From AP-16 sp036395835 (lineage in GTDB: Bacteria > Pseudomonadota > Alphaproteobacteria > Rhizobiales > Xanthobacteraceae): a stretch of 22,904 nt of DNA. The notes under the pieces were generated by a model. That model was given only the letters and a program-made list of their open reading frames with translations. It was not told the DNA's origin and made no database searches. The stretch's first letter is position 1. Each line of letters begins with the position of its first letter. The stretch lies in the NCBI GenBank assembly GCA_036395835.1, contig DASWCW010000037.1, positions 1-22,904 of the forward strand. Reading direction: 5' to 3'. Made by a program: the position numbers and the translations under genes. Of the stretch, positions 6,726-15,441 are shown piece by piece.

Positions 6726-9259
6726 TGGCCGGGCCGACCGCCGCTCGTCCGCGCTCCTGGCTGCATCGCGGCAGCGTGGCGCTGTCGGCGACGTGGATTG
6801 CCTGCTGGCTCGCCATGCCGCCGGCCGGCGCGGCGGAATCCGTCACCGACAAGAACAAGGGTCCCTCGCTCAACACCGAGTGGGTCGGCGTTCCCAAGCA
6901 GCAAAGCCGTGTGCGCGATTACAATCCCGCGAAGCCCGATCCCAACGCGCAGATGCTCGTCCAGGCGAACGAGATCCATTACGATTATGCCAACGAGCGG
7001 ATTTCGGCGGTCGGCAACGTGCAGATCTATTACAGCGGCTCGACGCTCGAGGCCAACAAGATCACCTACGATCAGAAGACCAAGCGGCTGAAGGCGGAAG
7101 GCAACGTGCGCCTGGTCGAGGCCGACGGCAAGATCGTCTACGGCGAGATCCTCGATCTCGACGATCAATTCCGCGACGGCTTCGTGGACTCGCTGCGGCT
7201 GGAAACCCCGGACAAGACCCGGTTCGCCGCGCCGCTCACCGAACGCTCGGGCGGCAGTTACACCGTGTTCCAGAGCGGCGTCTATACCGCGTGCGAGCCG
7301 TGCAAGGACGATCCGCGCAAACCGCCGAAATGGCAGGTCAAGGCGGTCCGCATCATCCACGACGAAGTGGAGAAGATGATCTATTTCGAGAACGCCCGGC
7401 TGGAGGTGTTCGGCGTTCCGCTGCTGTGGGTGCCGTATTTTTCCGCCCCGGACCCCACCGTAAAGCGCAAGACCGGCTGGCTGATGCCGACGGCCTCCTA
7501 CAGCAAGAATTACGGACTGGGCTTCAGCGCACCGTATTATTGGGCGCTGGCGCCGAACTACGATTTCACCCTGACACCCACCATCACTTCGAAGCAGGGG
7601 CCGCTGCTGGAAGGACAATGGCGCCAGCGCTTCGACAACGGCGCCTTGGCCGTCCACGGCGCGGGCATCATTCAGGCCGATCCCCACCTGCTGACGGAAA
7701 TCCACGGGCCGGGATATCCCGGCGACCGGCGATTTCGCGGCGAGGTCGACTCGACCGGCCAATTCTCGCTCAACGACAAATGGGTTTGGGGCTGGGACGC
7801 TCTCCTGCTATCCGACAAGACGTTGTTCCAGGACTACAAGATCAACAGCTATTGGCAGCATTTCAACGACCCGAAATATTTCGGCAACGGCCTCTCCGAT
7901 GCCGGCACCTCGCAATTGTATTTCATCGGACGCGGTGACCGCTCGTATTTCGACGCGCGGGTGATGTATTTCTACGGCCTCTCGCTGGCCGACAATCAGG
8001 GCCAGCTCCCGGTCGTTCACCCGGTGATCGACTACGCGCGTACGTTTGCGCAGCCGGTGCTGGGCGGCGAATTGGGCCTGAAGGCCAATCTCACCAGTCT
8101 GTCGCGACAAACCGCCGATTTCGACGCCATCAGCCAGTTCGCGATCTCGCACAATTCCTGCATGACGGCGGATCCGGCAGTCCGCATTCCGGCCAATTGC
8201 CTGCTGCGCGGGGTGCCCGGGAGCTATTCGCGCGCATCCGCCGAGACCACCTGGCGGCGCACCATCGTCGATCCGCTGGGCCAGACCTGGACGCCATTCG
8301 TGATCCTGCGCGGCGACGTCGGCGAATCCACCATCAACAATCAGCCCGGCGTGGCGAATTTCGTCGACACCGGGAACAACACTTTCGTGCGCTTCATGCC
8401 GACGGTGGGCATCGAGTACCGCTATCCGCTGATCAGCGTGCAGTCCTGGGGAACGCAGACGCTCGAGCCGATCGCGCAGGTGATCGCCCGCCCGAACGAG
8501 CCGGACAGCAAGAAGATTCCGAACGAGGACTCGCAAAGTCTGATCTTCGACGACAGCAACGTGTTCAAGGTCGACAAGTTCGCCGGCTGGGATCGTGTCG
8601 AGGGCGGCGGCCGGGCCAATTACGGACTGCAATACACCGCGCAGTTCAATCAGGGCGGCACGGTCAACGCCCTGTTCGGCCAGTCGCTGCAGTTGTTCGG
8701 CAAGAATTCCTTCGCGTTCCGCGACGCCGCCAACACCGGCGTCGACAGCGGACTGGAGACGACCCGCTCCGATTACGTGGCGCGACTATCCTATCAGCCC
8801 GATCGGACCTACATGTTCATCTCGCGATTCCGCTTCGACGAGCAGAGCTTCAGCGTGCAGCGCGCCGAGCTCGAGGCGCGGGCGAATTTCGATCGCTGGG
8901 CGCTCGCGATGCTGTACGGCAATTACGCGCCGCAGGCCGACATCGGGTTCCTGACGCGCCGCGACGGACTGCTCGGCAGCGTGTCGTTCAAAGTCACCCC
9001 CAGCTGGTCCATGCTGGGCGCCGCCCGCTACGATCTCGGCTCCGCCCAGTTCGACCAGTACCGCCTCGGCCTGGGCTATATCGACGATTGCTTCGCGATT
9101 TCGCTCAACTACATCACCGAGTTCAACTATGGTTTTTCGCCGACGAGCGCCACGTCGATCGCGGTGGGCACCGACCACATGGTCATGCTGCAGATGAGCC
9201 TGCGCACCTTGGGCGGCACGGGATTCTCGACCCGCGTCGGCGGGACGGCGCCCAATTGA
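6725..9259 (+). CDS. lptD: Outer-membrane LPS-assembly protein LptD
   Basis: An 844-residue protein with a signal peptide (cleavage likely after AGAA, near residue 37). The N-terminal OstA/LptA-like beta-taco (about 75-230) contains LVQANEIHYDYANERISAVG and LEANKITYDQKTKRLKAEG-type repeats. A C-terminal beta-barrel follows, with many aromatic/polar alternating strands. LptD with lipoprotein LptE inserts LPS into the outer leaflet. The ATG at 6725 overlaps the lptG stop; a more upstream in-frame ATG would lie inside lptG. Mature cysteines sit at 190 and 193 (CEPC), 479, 492 and 789 (DDCF). This differs from the E. coli 31/173/724/725 layout, though a Cys is kept near the E. coli CC pair. lptE is not in the window. 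Confidence 0.97.
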   Translation: MAGPTAARPRSWLHRGSVALSATWIACWLAMPPAGAAESVTDKNKGPSLNTEWVGVPKQQSRVRDYNPAKPDPNAQMLVQANEIHYDYANERISAVGNVQIYYSGSTLEANKITYDQKTKRLKAEGNVRLVEADGKIVYGEILDLDDQFRDGFVDSLRLETPDKTRFAAPLTERSGGSYTVFQSGVYTACEPCKDDPRKPPKWQVKAVRIIHDEVEKMIYFENARLEVFGVPLLWVPYFSAPDPTVKRKTGWLMPTASYSKNYGLGFSAPYYWALAPNYDFTLTPTITSKQGPLLEGQWRQRFDNGALAVHGAGIIQADPHLLTEIHGPGYPGDRRFRGEVDSTGQFSLNDKWVWGWDALLLSDKTLFQDYKINSYWQHFNDPKYFGNGLSDAGTSQLYFIGRGDRSYFDARVMYFYGLSLADNQGQLPVVHPVIDYARTFAQPVLGGELGLKANLTSLSRQTADFDAISQFAISHNSCMTADPAVRIPANCLLRGVPGSYSRASAETTWRRTIVDPLGQTWTPFVILRGDVGESTINNQPGVANFVDTGNNTFVRFMPTVGIEYRYPLISVQSWGTQTLEPIAQVIARPNEPDSKKIPNEDSQSLIFDDSNVFKVDKFAGWDRVEGGGRANYGLQYTAQFNQGGTVNALFGQSLQLFGKNSFAFRDAANTGVDSGLETTRSDYVARLSYQPDRTYMFISRFRFDEQSFSVQRAELEARANFDRWALAMLYGNYAPQADIGFLTRRDGLLGSVSFKVTPSWSMLGAARYDLGSAQFDQYRLGLGYIDDCFAISLNYITEFNYGFSPTSATSIAVGTDHMVMLQMSLRTLGGTGFSTRVGGTAPN

Positions 9260-9305
9260 CCGAAGCGAGGATCGATCAGGAATCCATTCGCCGGGGCTTC
9301 ACTTG

Positions 9306-10250
9306 ATGCAAATTCTCCTTGTGATCTCACTGTTTCGATCCCGCTTCGCCGGCGCCGTGGTGCTGGCGTTGCTCGTCGCATCGGGCTGGCACACGGGCGC
9401 CCACGCCCAGGTCGCCGCTCTGGTCAACGGCGATCCGATCACGGTGCTCGACGTCACGCACCGGATGCGGCTGACCGAAATCTCCACCCACAAGCAGCAA
9501 AGCCGCGAGGAGGCGCTCAACGATCTGATCAACGAAAAGCTCAAATTGCAGATCGCCAGGCGCTACATCATCAACATCACCGACAGGGACGTCGATCAGA
9601 CGTTCGCCGGCATGGCCCGCCACGCCGGGTTGAACTCGCAGCAGTTTGCCGATCAGCTGTCGAAAGCCGGCATCGACGTCCCGGCATTGAAGGCGCGCAT
9701 CAAGGCGGACATCGGCTGGAGCGCGATCATCCGCGGCAAATTCCAGGGCAGCCTGCAGGTCGGCGAAAAGGAAATTCTCGACGCCGCGAAGGCGCGCAAG
9801 AAGGACGACAAGCCGACGCCGGCCGCGTTTCAATTCAAGCTGCGGCAAGTCCTGCTCATCGTGCCGCGCGGGTCGCCGGAGAGCGCCTATGAGGCGCGCA
9901 AGAAGGAAGCGGAGGCCCTGCGCGCCCGCTTCCAGGGCTGCGAAGAGGGCGTGGCGGCGGCGCGGACGCTGCGGGACGTCACGGTGCGCGACGAGATCAC
10001 CCGCTCTTCCCTCGACGTGCCGGCGAAGCAACGCGAGGTGCTGGATGCCACCCCCGTGGGGGGGTTGACGCCGCCCGGCGTCACCCAGCTCGGCGTCGAA
10101 GTATTCGCGGTGTGCTCCAAGGAGCCGACCAAGGGCGACAGCCCGGAAGAGCGGGAAGTGCGCGAGGAGATCTCGAACCAGCGCTATGAGGCGCAATCCA
10201 AGCGTTACCTCGAGGAACTGCGGCGCAGCGCGATGATCGAGATCCGCTAG
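9306..10250 (+). CDS. surA: Periplasmic chaperone SurA-like (parvulin-type peptidyl-prolyl isomerase)
   Basis: About 314 residues with a signal peptide ending AHA-Q. The SurA N-terminal chaperone domain follows: VAALVNGDPITVLDVTHRM, then EEALNDLINEKLKLQIARR. A single divergent parvulin-like segment comes later (FKLRQVLLIVPRG through GVEVFAVCSKE). E. coli SurA has about 428 residues and two parvulin domains; the shorter one-domain form is common in Alphaproteobacteria. SurA escorts outer-membrane proteins, LptD among them, across the periplasm, which fits its place 46 bp after lptD. The start is taken at the ATG at 9306; a TTG at 9303 is possible. Isomerase activity is uncertain because the parvulin segment is degenerate. 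Confidence 0.92.
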   Translation: MQILLVISLFRSRFAGAVVLALLVASGWHTGAHAQVAALVNGDPITVLDVTHRMRLTEISTHKQQSREEALNDLINEKLKLQIARRYIINITDRDVDQTFAGMARHAGLNSQQFADQLSKAGIDVPALKARIKADIGWSAIIRGKFQGSLQVGEKEILDAAKARKKDDKPTPAAFQFKLRQVLLIVPRGSPESAYEARKKEAEALRARFQGCEEGVAAARTLRDVTVRDEITRSSLDVPAKQREVLDATPVGGLTPPGVTQLGVEVFAVCSKEPTKGDSPEEREVREEISNQRYEAQSKRYLEELRRSAMIEIR

Positions 10251-10262
10251 CGTGGCAGCGCC

Positions 10263-11291
10263 ATGTCCGCAGCTTTGGCGCTGACGCTCGGCGAGCCGGC
10301 CGGGATCGGTCCCGATATCACGCTCACGGCCTGGCATCGCCGCGCCGAATTCGGCCTTCCGCCCTTCTATGTGGTCGCCGACGCGGATTTTCTGGCGAAA
10401 TTGGCGGAACGCCTGCGGCTCCCTATCCGCCTGAGGAGCGTCGAGCCGGAGGCGGCCGCGGCGGCGTTCGCAACCGCGCTGCCGGTGGTTCCGCTCGGGC
10501 TCAAGATCAGCGCGCCGGCGGGCCGACCCGATGCTTCCAGCGGGCCGGCCGCGATCGCCTCGATCCGGCGCGCAACGGCCGACGTGATGGCAGGCCGAGC
10601 GGCGGCGCTCGTGACCAATCCGGTCGCCAAGTCGGTGCTCTACCAGAGCGGATTCCCCGCGCCCGGGCACACCGAATATTTGGCGCAATTGGCGCAGCAG
10701 GCGACCGGCAAGCCGACCCGCACCGCGATGATGCTGTGGTCGCCCGAACTCGCGGTGGTGCCGATCACCATCCACCTGCCGTTGCGCGAGGTCCCCGGCC
10801 GGCTGAACGTCGAGCTCATCGTCGACACCGCGCGCATCGTCGCCCGCGATCTTGCGAACCGTTTCGGCATCGCGCGACCGCGCCTGGCGATCGCCGGCCT
10901 CAATCCGCATGCGGGCGAAGCGGGCGCCCTCGGGGAGGAGGATCTCGACGTGGTGGCGCCGGCAGTCGAGCGGCTTCGCGCCGACGGCATCGACGTTCGC
11001 GGGCCGCTCGCGGCCGACGTGATGTTCCATACCGCGGCGCGATCGACCTACGACGTCGCCTTGTGCATGTACCACGACCAGGCCCTCATCCCGATCAAGA
11101 CCCTGGCCTTCGCCGACGCCGTGAACGTCACGCTCGGCCTGCCGTTCGTGCGCACTTCGCCCGACCACGGCACCGCTTTCGACATCGCCGGAACGGGTCG
11201 CGCCGATCCGTCGAGCCTCATCGCGGCGTTGCGTCTCGCCGCCCGGCTCGCGTCCGGCGCGCCCGCTGCCGCCGCCGCCGCTCCTCGATGA
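10263..11291 (+). CDS. pdxA: 4-hydroxythreonine-4-phosphate dehydrogenase
   Basis: A 342-residue protein that oxidises 4-phosphohydroxy-L-threonine with NAD(P)+ in pyridoxal 5'-phosphate synthesis. Family motifs are in order: LTLGEPAGIGPDI at 8-20, VTNPVAKSVL, GHTEYLA at 135-141, GLNPHAGE at 212-219, CMYHDQALIPIK and TSPDHGTAFDIAGTG. The three metal-binding histidines H171, H216 and H271 each lie exactly 5 positions after E. coli H166, H211 and H266. It starts 12 bp after surA and its stop overlaps the rsmA start by 4 bases, so it is in the same operon. The C-terminal Ala-rich tail (GAPAAAAAAPR) is a harmless extension. Confidence 0.97.
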   Translation: MSAALALTLGEPAGIGPDITLTAWHRRAEFGLPPFYVVADADFLAKLAERLRLPIRLRSVEPEAAAAAFATALPVVPLGLKISAPAGRPDASSGPAAIASIRRATADVMAGRAAALVTNPVAKSVLYQSGFPAPGHTEYLAQLAQQATGKPTRTAMMLWSPELAVVPITIHLPLREVPGRLNVELIVDTARIVARDLANRFGIARPRLAIAGLNPHAGEAGALGEEDLDVVAPAVERLRADGIDVRGPLAADVMFHTAARSTYDVALCMYHDQALIPIKTLAFADAVNVTLGLPFVRTSPDHGTAFDIAGTGRADPSSLIAALRLAARLASGAPAAAAAAPR

Positions 11292-12139
11292 CGGGAAGGA
11301 TCGATGCGCTGCCGCCGCTGCGGGATTTCATCCGCCGCCACGGCCTCAGCGCGCGCAAGTCGCTCGGGCAGAACTTTTTGCTCGATCTCAATCTCACGGC
11401 CCGCATCGCCCGCGCCGCCGCCCCGCTCGAAGACGTCACCGTGATCGAGATCGGGCCGGGGCCGGGCGGATTGACCCGAGCCCTGCTGGCGCTCGGCGCC
11501 AAGCACGTGGTCGCGGTCGAACGCGATCCGCGCTGCATCGCCGCGCTCGAGGAAATCGTCGCGCATTTCGGCGGCCGGCTGACCATCGTGGAAGCCGACG
11601 CGATGCGGTTCGACCCGGAGCCCTATGTCGATCGCGCGCCGGTGCGGGTGGTGGGGAACTTGCCGTTCAACATCGCGACCGCGCTGCTCGTTTCCTGGCT
11701 TACCACGCAACCCTGGCCGCCGTGGTACGACGCGCTGGTGCTGACGTTCCAACGCGAGGTCGCGGAGCGCATCGTCGCGGCGCCGGGCTCCAAACCATAC
11801 GGCCGGCTTTCCGTGCTCGCGCAATGGCGCACCGAGCCGCACATCCTGTTCGATATTGCGCCGAGCGCATTCGTGCCGCCGCCGAGGGTGACCGCCTCGG
11901 TGGTGCGGCTCGTCCCGCGCCCGGCGCCTCTCCCGTGCGATCTCGCCGTGATCGAGCGCGTCACGCAAGCCGCATTCGGGCAGCGGCGAAAGATGCTGCG
12001 CCAGAGCCTCAAATCGCTCGAGCGCGATCCCGCTGCCTTGCTCGAAGCGGCGGGGCTCGATCCGACCGCGCGCGCGGAAGACATTCCGGTCGCGGGTTTC
12101 GTGGCGCTGGCACGGGCCTTCACGAAAGCGGAGGGCTAG
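11288..12139 (+). CDS. rsmA: 16S rRNA (adenine1518-N6/adenine1519-N6)-dimethyltransferase
   Basis: A 283-residue KsgA/RsmA that dimethylates two adenines in helix 45 of 16S rRNA with S-adenosylmethionine, a late 30S assembly step. Visible motifs are KSLGQNFLLD at 24-33, the SAM site EIGPGPGGLT at 54-63, the acidic VERD at 77-80, EADAMRFD, the catalytic NLPFNIA at 124-130 and FVPPPRVTASVV. The ATG at 11288 overlaps the pdxA stop (ATGA), which fixes the start. The surA-pdxA-rsmA order matches that of enterobacteria. It is the last gene of the operon; the palindromic repeat follows 19 bp after the stop. Confidence 0.97.
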   Translation: MTGRIDALPPLRDFIRRHGLSARKSLGQNFLLDLNLTARIARAAAPLEDVTVIEIGPGPGGLTRALLALGAKHVVAVERDPRCIAALEEIVAHFGGRLTIVEADAMRFDPEPYVDRAPVRVVGNLPFNIATALLVSWLTTQPWPPWYDALVLTFQREVAERIVAAPGSKPYGRLSVLAQWRTEPHILFDIAPSAFVPPPRVTASVVRLVPRPAPLPCDLAVIERVTQAAFGQRRKMLRQSLKSLERDPAALLEAAGLDPTARAEDIPVAGFVALARAFTKAEG

Positions 12140-12157
12140 AGTGGATTCCTGTTCGTC

Positions 12158-12247
12158 GTCATGCCCGCGCTTGTCGCGGGCATCCACGTCTTTACCTCTC
12201 GGCAGCACAATGAAGACGTGGATGGCCGGGACAAGCCCGGCCATGAC
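12158..12247. repeat. Compound palindromic intergenic element (REP-like) between rsmA and gmk
   Basis: Two 35-nt arms (12158-12192 and 12213-12247) are inverted copies across a 20-nt centre, matching at 31 of 35 positions. Each arm also folds on itself: TGCCCGCG-CTTGT-CGCGGGCA on the left, and TGGCCGGG-ACAAG-CCCGGCCA on the right. Read on the minus strand it gives the peptide MAGLVPAIHV, a familiar spurious translation from repeated intergenic elements in Bradyrhizobium and relatives. It fills the gap between two convergent genes, where it could also end transcription from both sides. The family assignment is from memory; the structure is seen directly. Confidence 0.88.
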
Positions 12248-12252
12248 GTAAT

Positions 12253-12915
12253 TCAAAGCTTCCCCTGCAGCGCGCGCACGAAGGCGGACAGTCCGGGTTG
12301 ACGTTCGCGCTTGAGCCGTTCGGCGGCGAGGATCGCGCGGACGTCGGCAAACGCCTGCCCGATCTCGACATTGACCACCACGTAATCGTATTCGGCCCAA
12401 TGGCTCATCTCCTCGGTGGCCTTGGTCATGCGCCGGCGGATCACGTCGTCCGGATCCTGGGCGCGGCTGCGCAGGCGTTTTTCCAGTTCCTCGATCGAGG
12501 GCGGCAGCACGAAGATGCTGGCGAGGTCGGAGCGCACCTTCTCGCGCAGCTGCTGCGTGCCTTGCCAGTCGATGTCGAACAGCACGTCGCTCCCGGCGGC
12601 GAGCGCCGCCGCCGCGGGCGCGCGCGGCGTGCCGTACCAATGGTCGAACACGCGCGCCCATTCCAGCAGGTCTCCGCGCGCGACCATCGCGTCGAACCGG
12701 CCGGCATCGATGAAATGATAGTCGCGGCCGTCGATCTCGCCCGGCCGCGGCGGGCGCGTCGTCACCGACACCGACAGCGTGACCCCGGGATCCGCTTCGA
12801 GCAGTTTTCGCGACAGCGTGGTCTTGCCGGCGCCGGACGGCGAGGAGAGCACCAGCATCAGCCCCCGGCGGTCGATCGGCCGGCCTTCCGTCCGCCCCGC
12901 CTCAGCGACCCCCAT
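12253..12915 (-). CDS. gmk: Guanylate kinase
   Basis: A 220-residue enzyme that phosphorylates GMP to GDP with ATP. The P-loop SSPSGAGKTTL lies at 24-34. The GMP-binding part includes SVSVTTRPPRPGEIDGRDYHF, and the segment DVLFDIDWQG and the lid RRRMTKATEEMSHW follow. It begins four bases after the yicC stop, with a GGAGTGAGG-type ribosome site inside the end of yicC, so yicC-gmk are cotranscribed as in many Proteobacteria. The first ~18 residues are a short extension before the conserved core; a later start at Met20 is possible but lacks equal support. Confidence 0.96.
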   Translation of the reverse strand: MGVAEAGRTEGRPIDRRGLMLVLSSPSGAGKTTLSRKLLEADPGVTLSVSVTTRPPRPGEIDGRDYHFIDAGRFDAMVARGDLLEWARVFDHWYGTPRAPAAAALAAGSDVLFDIDWQGTQQLREKVRSDLASIFVLPPSIEELEKRLRSRAQDPDDVIRRRMTKATEEMSHWAEYDYVVVNVEIGQAFADVRAILAAERLKRERQPGLSAFVRALQGKL

Positions 12916-12919
12916 CGCC

Positions 12920-13807
12920 TCACTCCAGATTCTGGACCTGCTCGCGGAACTGCTCGACCAGGCTCTTGAGCTCGAGCCCGATCGTGGTGAGCTCGACGTC
13001 GTTCGACTTGGCGCACAAGGTATTGGCTTCGCGCTGCAGCTCCTGCGCCAAAAAATCGAGCCGGCGTCCGACCGCGCCGCCCTGCGTCAGCAGGTTGCGG
13101 CCCTGCGCGATATGCGCGGCGAGCCGGTCGAGCTCCTCGCGAACGTCGGCCTTCGACGCGATCAAGATCGCTTCCTGATGCAATCGGTCGGCATCGAAGC
13201 GATCGGAAACATCGATGAGCGCCGCGACCTGCTCGGCCAGGCGCGAGCGGATCGCCTCGGCGCGGCGACCGGGCGCCGCGTCGGCGCGCGCGGCGAGCCT
13301 GTCGATCTGATCGAGCCTGGTTCCCAGCACGCCGGCAAGCGCCGCGCCCTCCTGCCGGCGCACGCCGGCGAGCGCCGCGAGCGCTTCGGCGAATCCGGCG
13401 ATCACCGCCCGCTCCGCGGCGCGGCGATCCTCCTCGCTCTCCTCCTGGTCCGTCACTTCGATCACGCCCTTGACCGCCAATATGCCGTCGAGCCGCGCCG
13501 GTGCCGCCTCGACGCGCCGCGCAACCTCGCGCATGGTTGAGAGCACCGCGGCAAGCACCGGCTCGTTGATGCGAACCAACGGAGCGACGCCCTCGCGCCG
13601 CGCCGACAACGTGCCGTGGATGGTTCCGCGCGAGAGCACCTCGGCGGCCTTGGCGCGCACCGGAGTTTCCACGGCGTCCCAGCCCGGTGGCAATCGCAGC
13701 CGCAAATCGAGATTCTTGCCGTTCACGGACCGGAGCTCCCAGGCCCACGCATAGGTGCCGCTGGTGCCGTTGCAACGAGCGAAACCGGTCATGCTCGACA
13801 ACGCCAT
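12920..13807 (-). CDS. yicC: YicC-family endoribonuclease
   Basis: A 295-residue protein of typical YicC length. The N-terminus SSMTGFARC and the segment ELRSVNGKNLDLRLRLP are the family signature. The C-terminal domain contains RRLDFLAQELQREANTL and KSNDVELTTIGLELKSLVEQFREQVQN. E. coli YicC has been described as an endoribonuclease acting on the small RNA RyhB; the target here is unknown. Upstream neighbour mltG lies 179 bp away, and gmk follows at 4 bp. The start MALSSMTGFAR is the form usual in this group. Confidence 0.95.
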   Translation of the reverse strand: MALSSMTGFARCNGTSGTYAWAWELRSVNGKNLDLRLRLPPGWDAVETPVRAKAAEVLSRGTIHGTLSARREGVAPLVRINEPVLAAVLSTMREVARRVEAAPARLDGILAVKGVIEVTDQEESEEDRRAAERAVIAGFAEALAALAGVRRQEGAALAGVLGTRLDQIDRLAARADAAPGRRAEAIRSRLAEQVAALIDVSDRFDADRLHQEAILIASKADVREELDRLAAHIAQGRNLLTQGGAVGRRLDFLAQELQREANTLCAKSNDVELTTIGLELKSLVEQFREQVQNLE

Positions 13808-13849
13808 CGGCCGCGGCTCTCGAAATGGGGAAAGACTGCAGGGCCGCCG

Positions 13850-13878
13850 ACCTTAGCCGCGGGCTTGACCCCTCACAA
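13850..13878 (-). promoter_or_regulatory. Weak candidate promoter for yicC-gmk
   Basis: In the 179-bp mltG-yicC gap, a minus-strand TTGTGA (13873-13878) and TAAGGT (13850-13855) are separated by 17 bp. They match consensus at 4/6 and 3/6. Spacing is right but both boxes are weak, so this is a suggestion only. Nothing else is evident in the gap. Confidence 0.25.
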
Positions 13879-13986
13879 GGCCGGCTCGCAGGCCCGATCC
13901 GCGCGCGGGCGGCTCGTGCGGCGAACTCCCGAACTTCCGCAAGAAGAACACGTCGCGCGGAGCAGCACCGCGGCCGGCGGCAAAGG

Positions 13987-15381
13987 TTACTGCTGCGACC
14001 CCGGCTGCGGAGCTTCGCCGCTGCGCGACGGCGCCGGTTGGCGAGGCTGCGGCGGGCTGATCCGGATCGGAGCGGGAGCGGCCCGCGCCGCGGGCGGGCT
14101 CGGCTGACGCGCCGCCGGCGGGCTCGGCTGACGCGCCGTGGCGGGGGCGGGCGCAAGCGCAGGCGCCGATGGCGCGGCCTGCGGCGCCTCCTTCTGCTGC
14201 TCGATCTGGCGCAAGCGGGCCACGTTCTTCTGATGCTGATCCAAATTCTCGGCGAACGCGTGACCGCCGGTGCCGTCGGCCACGAAATAGAGCTCCTTGG
14301 TTCTCGCCGGGCTGGCGGCGGCTTCGAGCGAGGCGCGGCCCGGGTTGGCGATCGGGCCGGGCGGCAGCCCGTCGATCACATAGGTGTTGTACGGAGTCGG
14401 CTGATCGATCTCGGAACGCAGGATGGGACGGCCCAGCGTGCCCTTGCCTCCGACCAATCCGTAAATGATGGTCGGGTCCGATTGCAGCCGCATCCTGAGC
14501 TTGAGCCGGTTGATGAATACCGCGGCGATGCGCGTGCGCTCGTCCGGCTTGCCGGTTTCCTTCTCGATCAACGAGGCGAGCACCACCAATTGCTCCGCAC
14601 TCTTGATCGGCAGATCGGGCGCGCGCCGGCTCCAGATATCCTGCAGAACTCGGCGCTGCTCTTGCTGCATATGCTGGATCAGCTGCTCGCGCGTGGAGCT
14701 GCGCGGGAAGCTGTAGGTATCCGGAAGGATGGTGCCTTCCCGCGGAATGTCCTTGATGTTGCCGGCCAGCGTGTCGTTGTCCATCAGACGCTGGACCACC
14801 TGCTCCGAGGTCAGCCCCTCGGGGATCGTGACGTGATGCTGCAATACCTTGCCTTCGACCAGGGTCTCGATCACTTCGCGAAGGCTCGCCTGATTCTTGA
14901 ATTCGTACTCGCCCGACTTGAGCTTGCTCCAGTCTTTCATCACCAGGATGCCGCCGAGGAATACCCATTTCTGATCGATCACGCCCTCGCGCTGCAACAA
15001 CTCGGCAATGTCCCGAGGGCCGACATTGCGCGGAATGTTCACGATCTGGGATTGCTCGAGCGGACCCGCCGCATCCAGCCGCTGCTTGCCGAACGCCAGC
15101 GCGAGGCCGACGCCGACCGCGGCGAGGAGAACGATGGAGAAGATGGCGCTGCCGGCAACCACGATGGGGTGCCGCGCGCGCCGGGAAGGACGGTAGGGCT
15201 CTGGCACGCGTTCAGGCTCCAATGCTGCGCGCGGACTGCGCAATGACAGCCGCTTCGCGGACGGCGAGGCAACGCCCGCGCCGGATGCACCGTGCGAGTC
15301 CTCGGGTGCGTATGCATCCACGCCCGGCGCAGCACCAGCTCCGGTGCCGGCAAACGGCGCTCTGCGTGGATCAGCGGTCAT
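13987..15381 (-). CDS. mltG: Endolytic murein transglycosylase MltG
   Basis: A 464-residue inner-membrane enzyme that cuts nascent glycan strands and so sets their length. A cytoplasmic Arg/Pro/Ala-rich region (1-71) precedes one membrane span (about 72-97). A LysM-like part (about 110-185) and the YceG catalytic domain follow. The catalytic glutamate is E273 in LASLIEKETG, matching E. coli E218. Other family marks are EGTILPDTYSF, LQSDPTIIYGL, PTPYNTYVIDGLPPGPIANP and YFVADGTGGHAFAENL. The last ~65 residues are a disordered Pro/Ala/Gln tail with an 8-residue repeat (RQPSPPAA). It lies 60 bp after fabF on the same strand, the usual Rhizobiales position. Confidence 0.96.
   Translation of the reverse strand: MTADPRRAPFAGTGAGAAPGVDAYAPEDSHGASGAGVASPSAKRLSLRSPRAALEPERVPEPYRPSRRARHPIVVAGSAIFSIVLLAAVGVGLALAFGKQRLDAAGPLEQSQIVNIPRNVGPRDIAELLQREGVIDQKWVFLGGILVMKDWSKLKSGEYEFKNQASLREVIETLVEGKVLQHHVTIPEGLTSEQVVQRLMDNDTLAGNIKDIPREGTILPDTYSFPRSSTREQLIQHMQQEQRRVLQDIWSRRAPDLPIKSAEQLVVLASLIEKETGKPDERTRIAAVFINRLKLRMRLQSDPTIIYGLVGGKGTLGRPILRSEIDQPTPYNTYVIDGLPPGPIANPGRASLEAAASPARTKELYFVADGTGGHAFAENLDQHQKNVARLRQIEQQKEAPQAAPSAPALAPAPATARQPSPPAARQPSPPAARAAPAPIRISPPQPRQPAPSRSGEAPQPGSQQ
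14094..14141. repeat. 24-bp direct repeat inside the mltG tail
   Basis: Two tandem 24-bp copies starting at 14094 and 14118 are identical over the first 21 bases. They encode consecutive RQPSPPAA units in the disordered C-terminal tail of MltG. The period is a multiple of three, so copy-number change would keep the frame. Confidence 0.85.
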
Positions 15382-15441
15382 GACCGTCCCGTGGCCTCCC
15401 GACTGGAAGGTAAGGCCAAATATGGCGAAAGGGTGAAGCGG

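Noticed and set aside
12158..12247. Short peptide-coding region containing MAGLVPAIHV
   Set aside because: This is the translation of a palindromic intergenic repeat, not a protein; it has no start context of its own.
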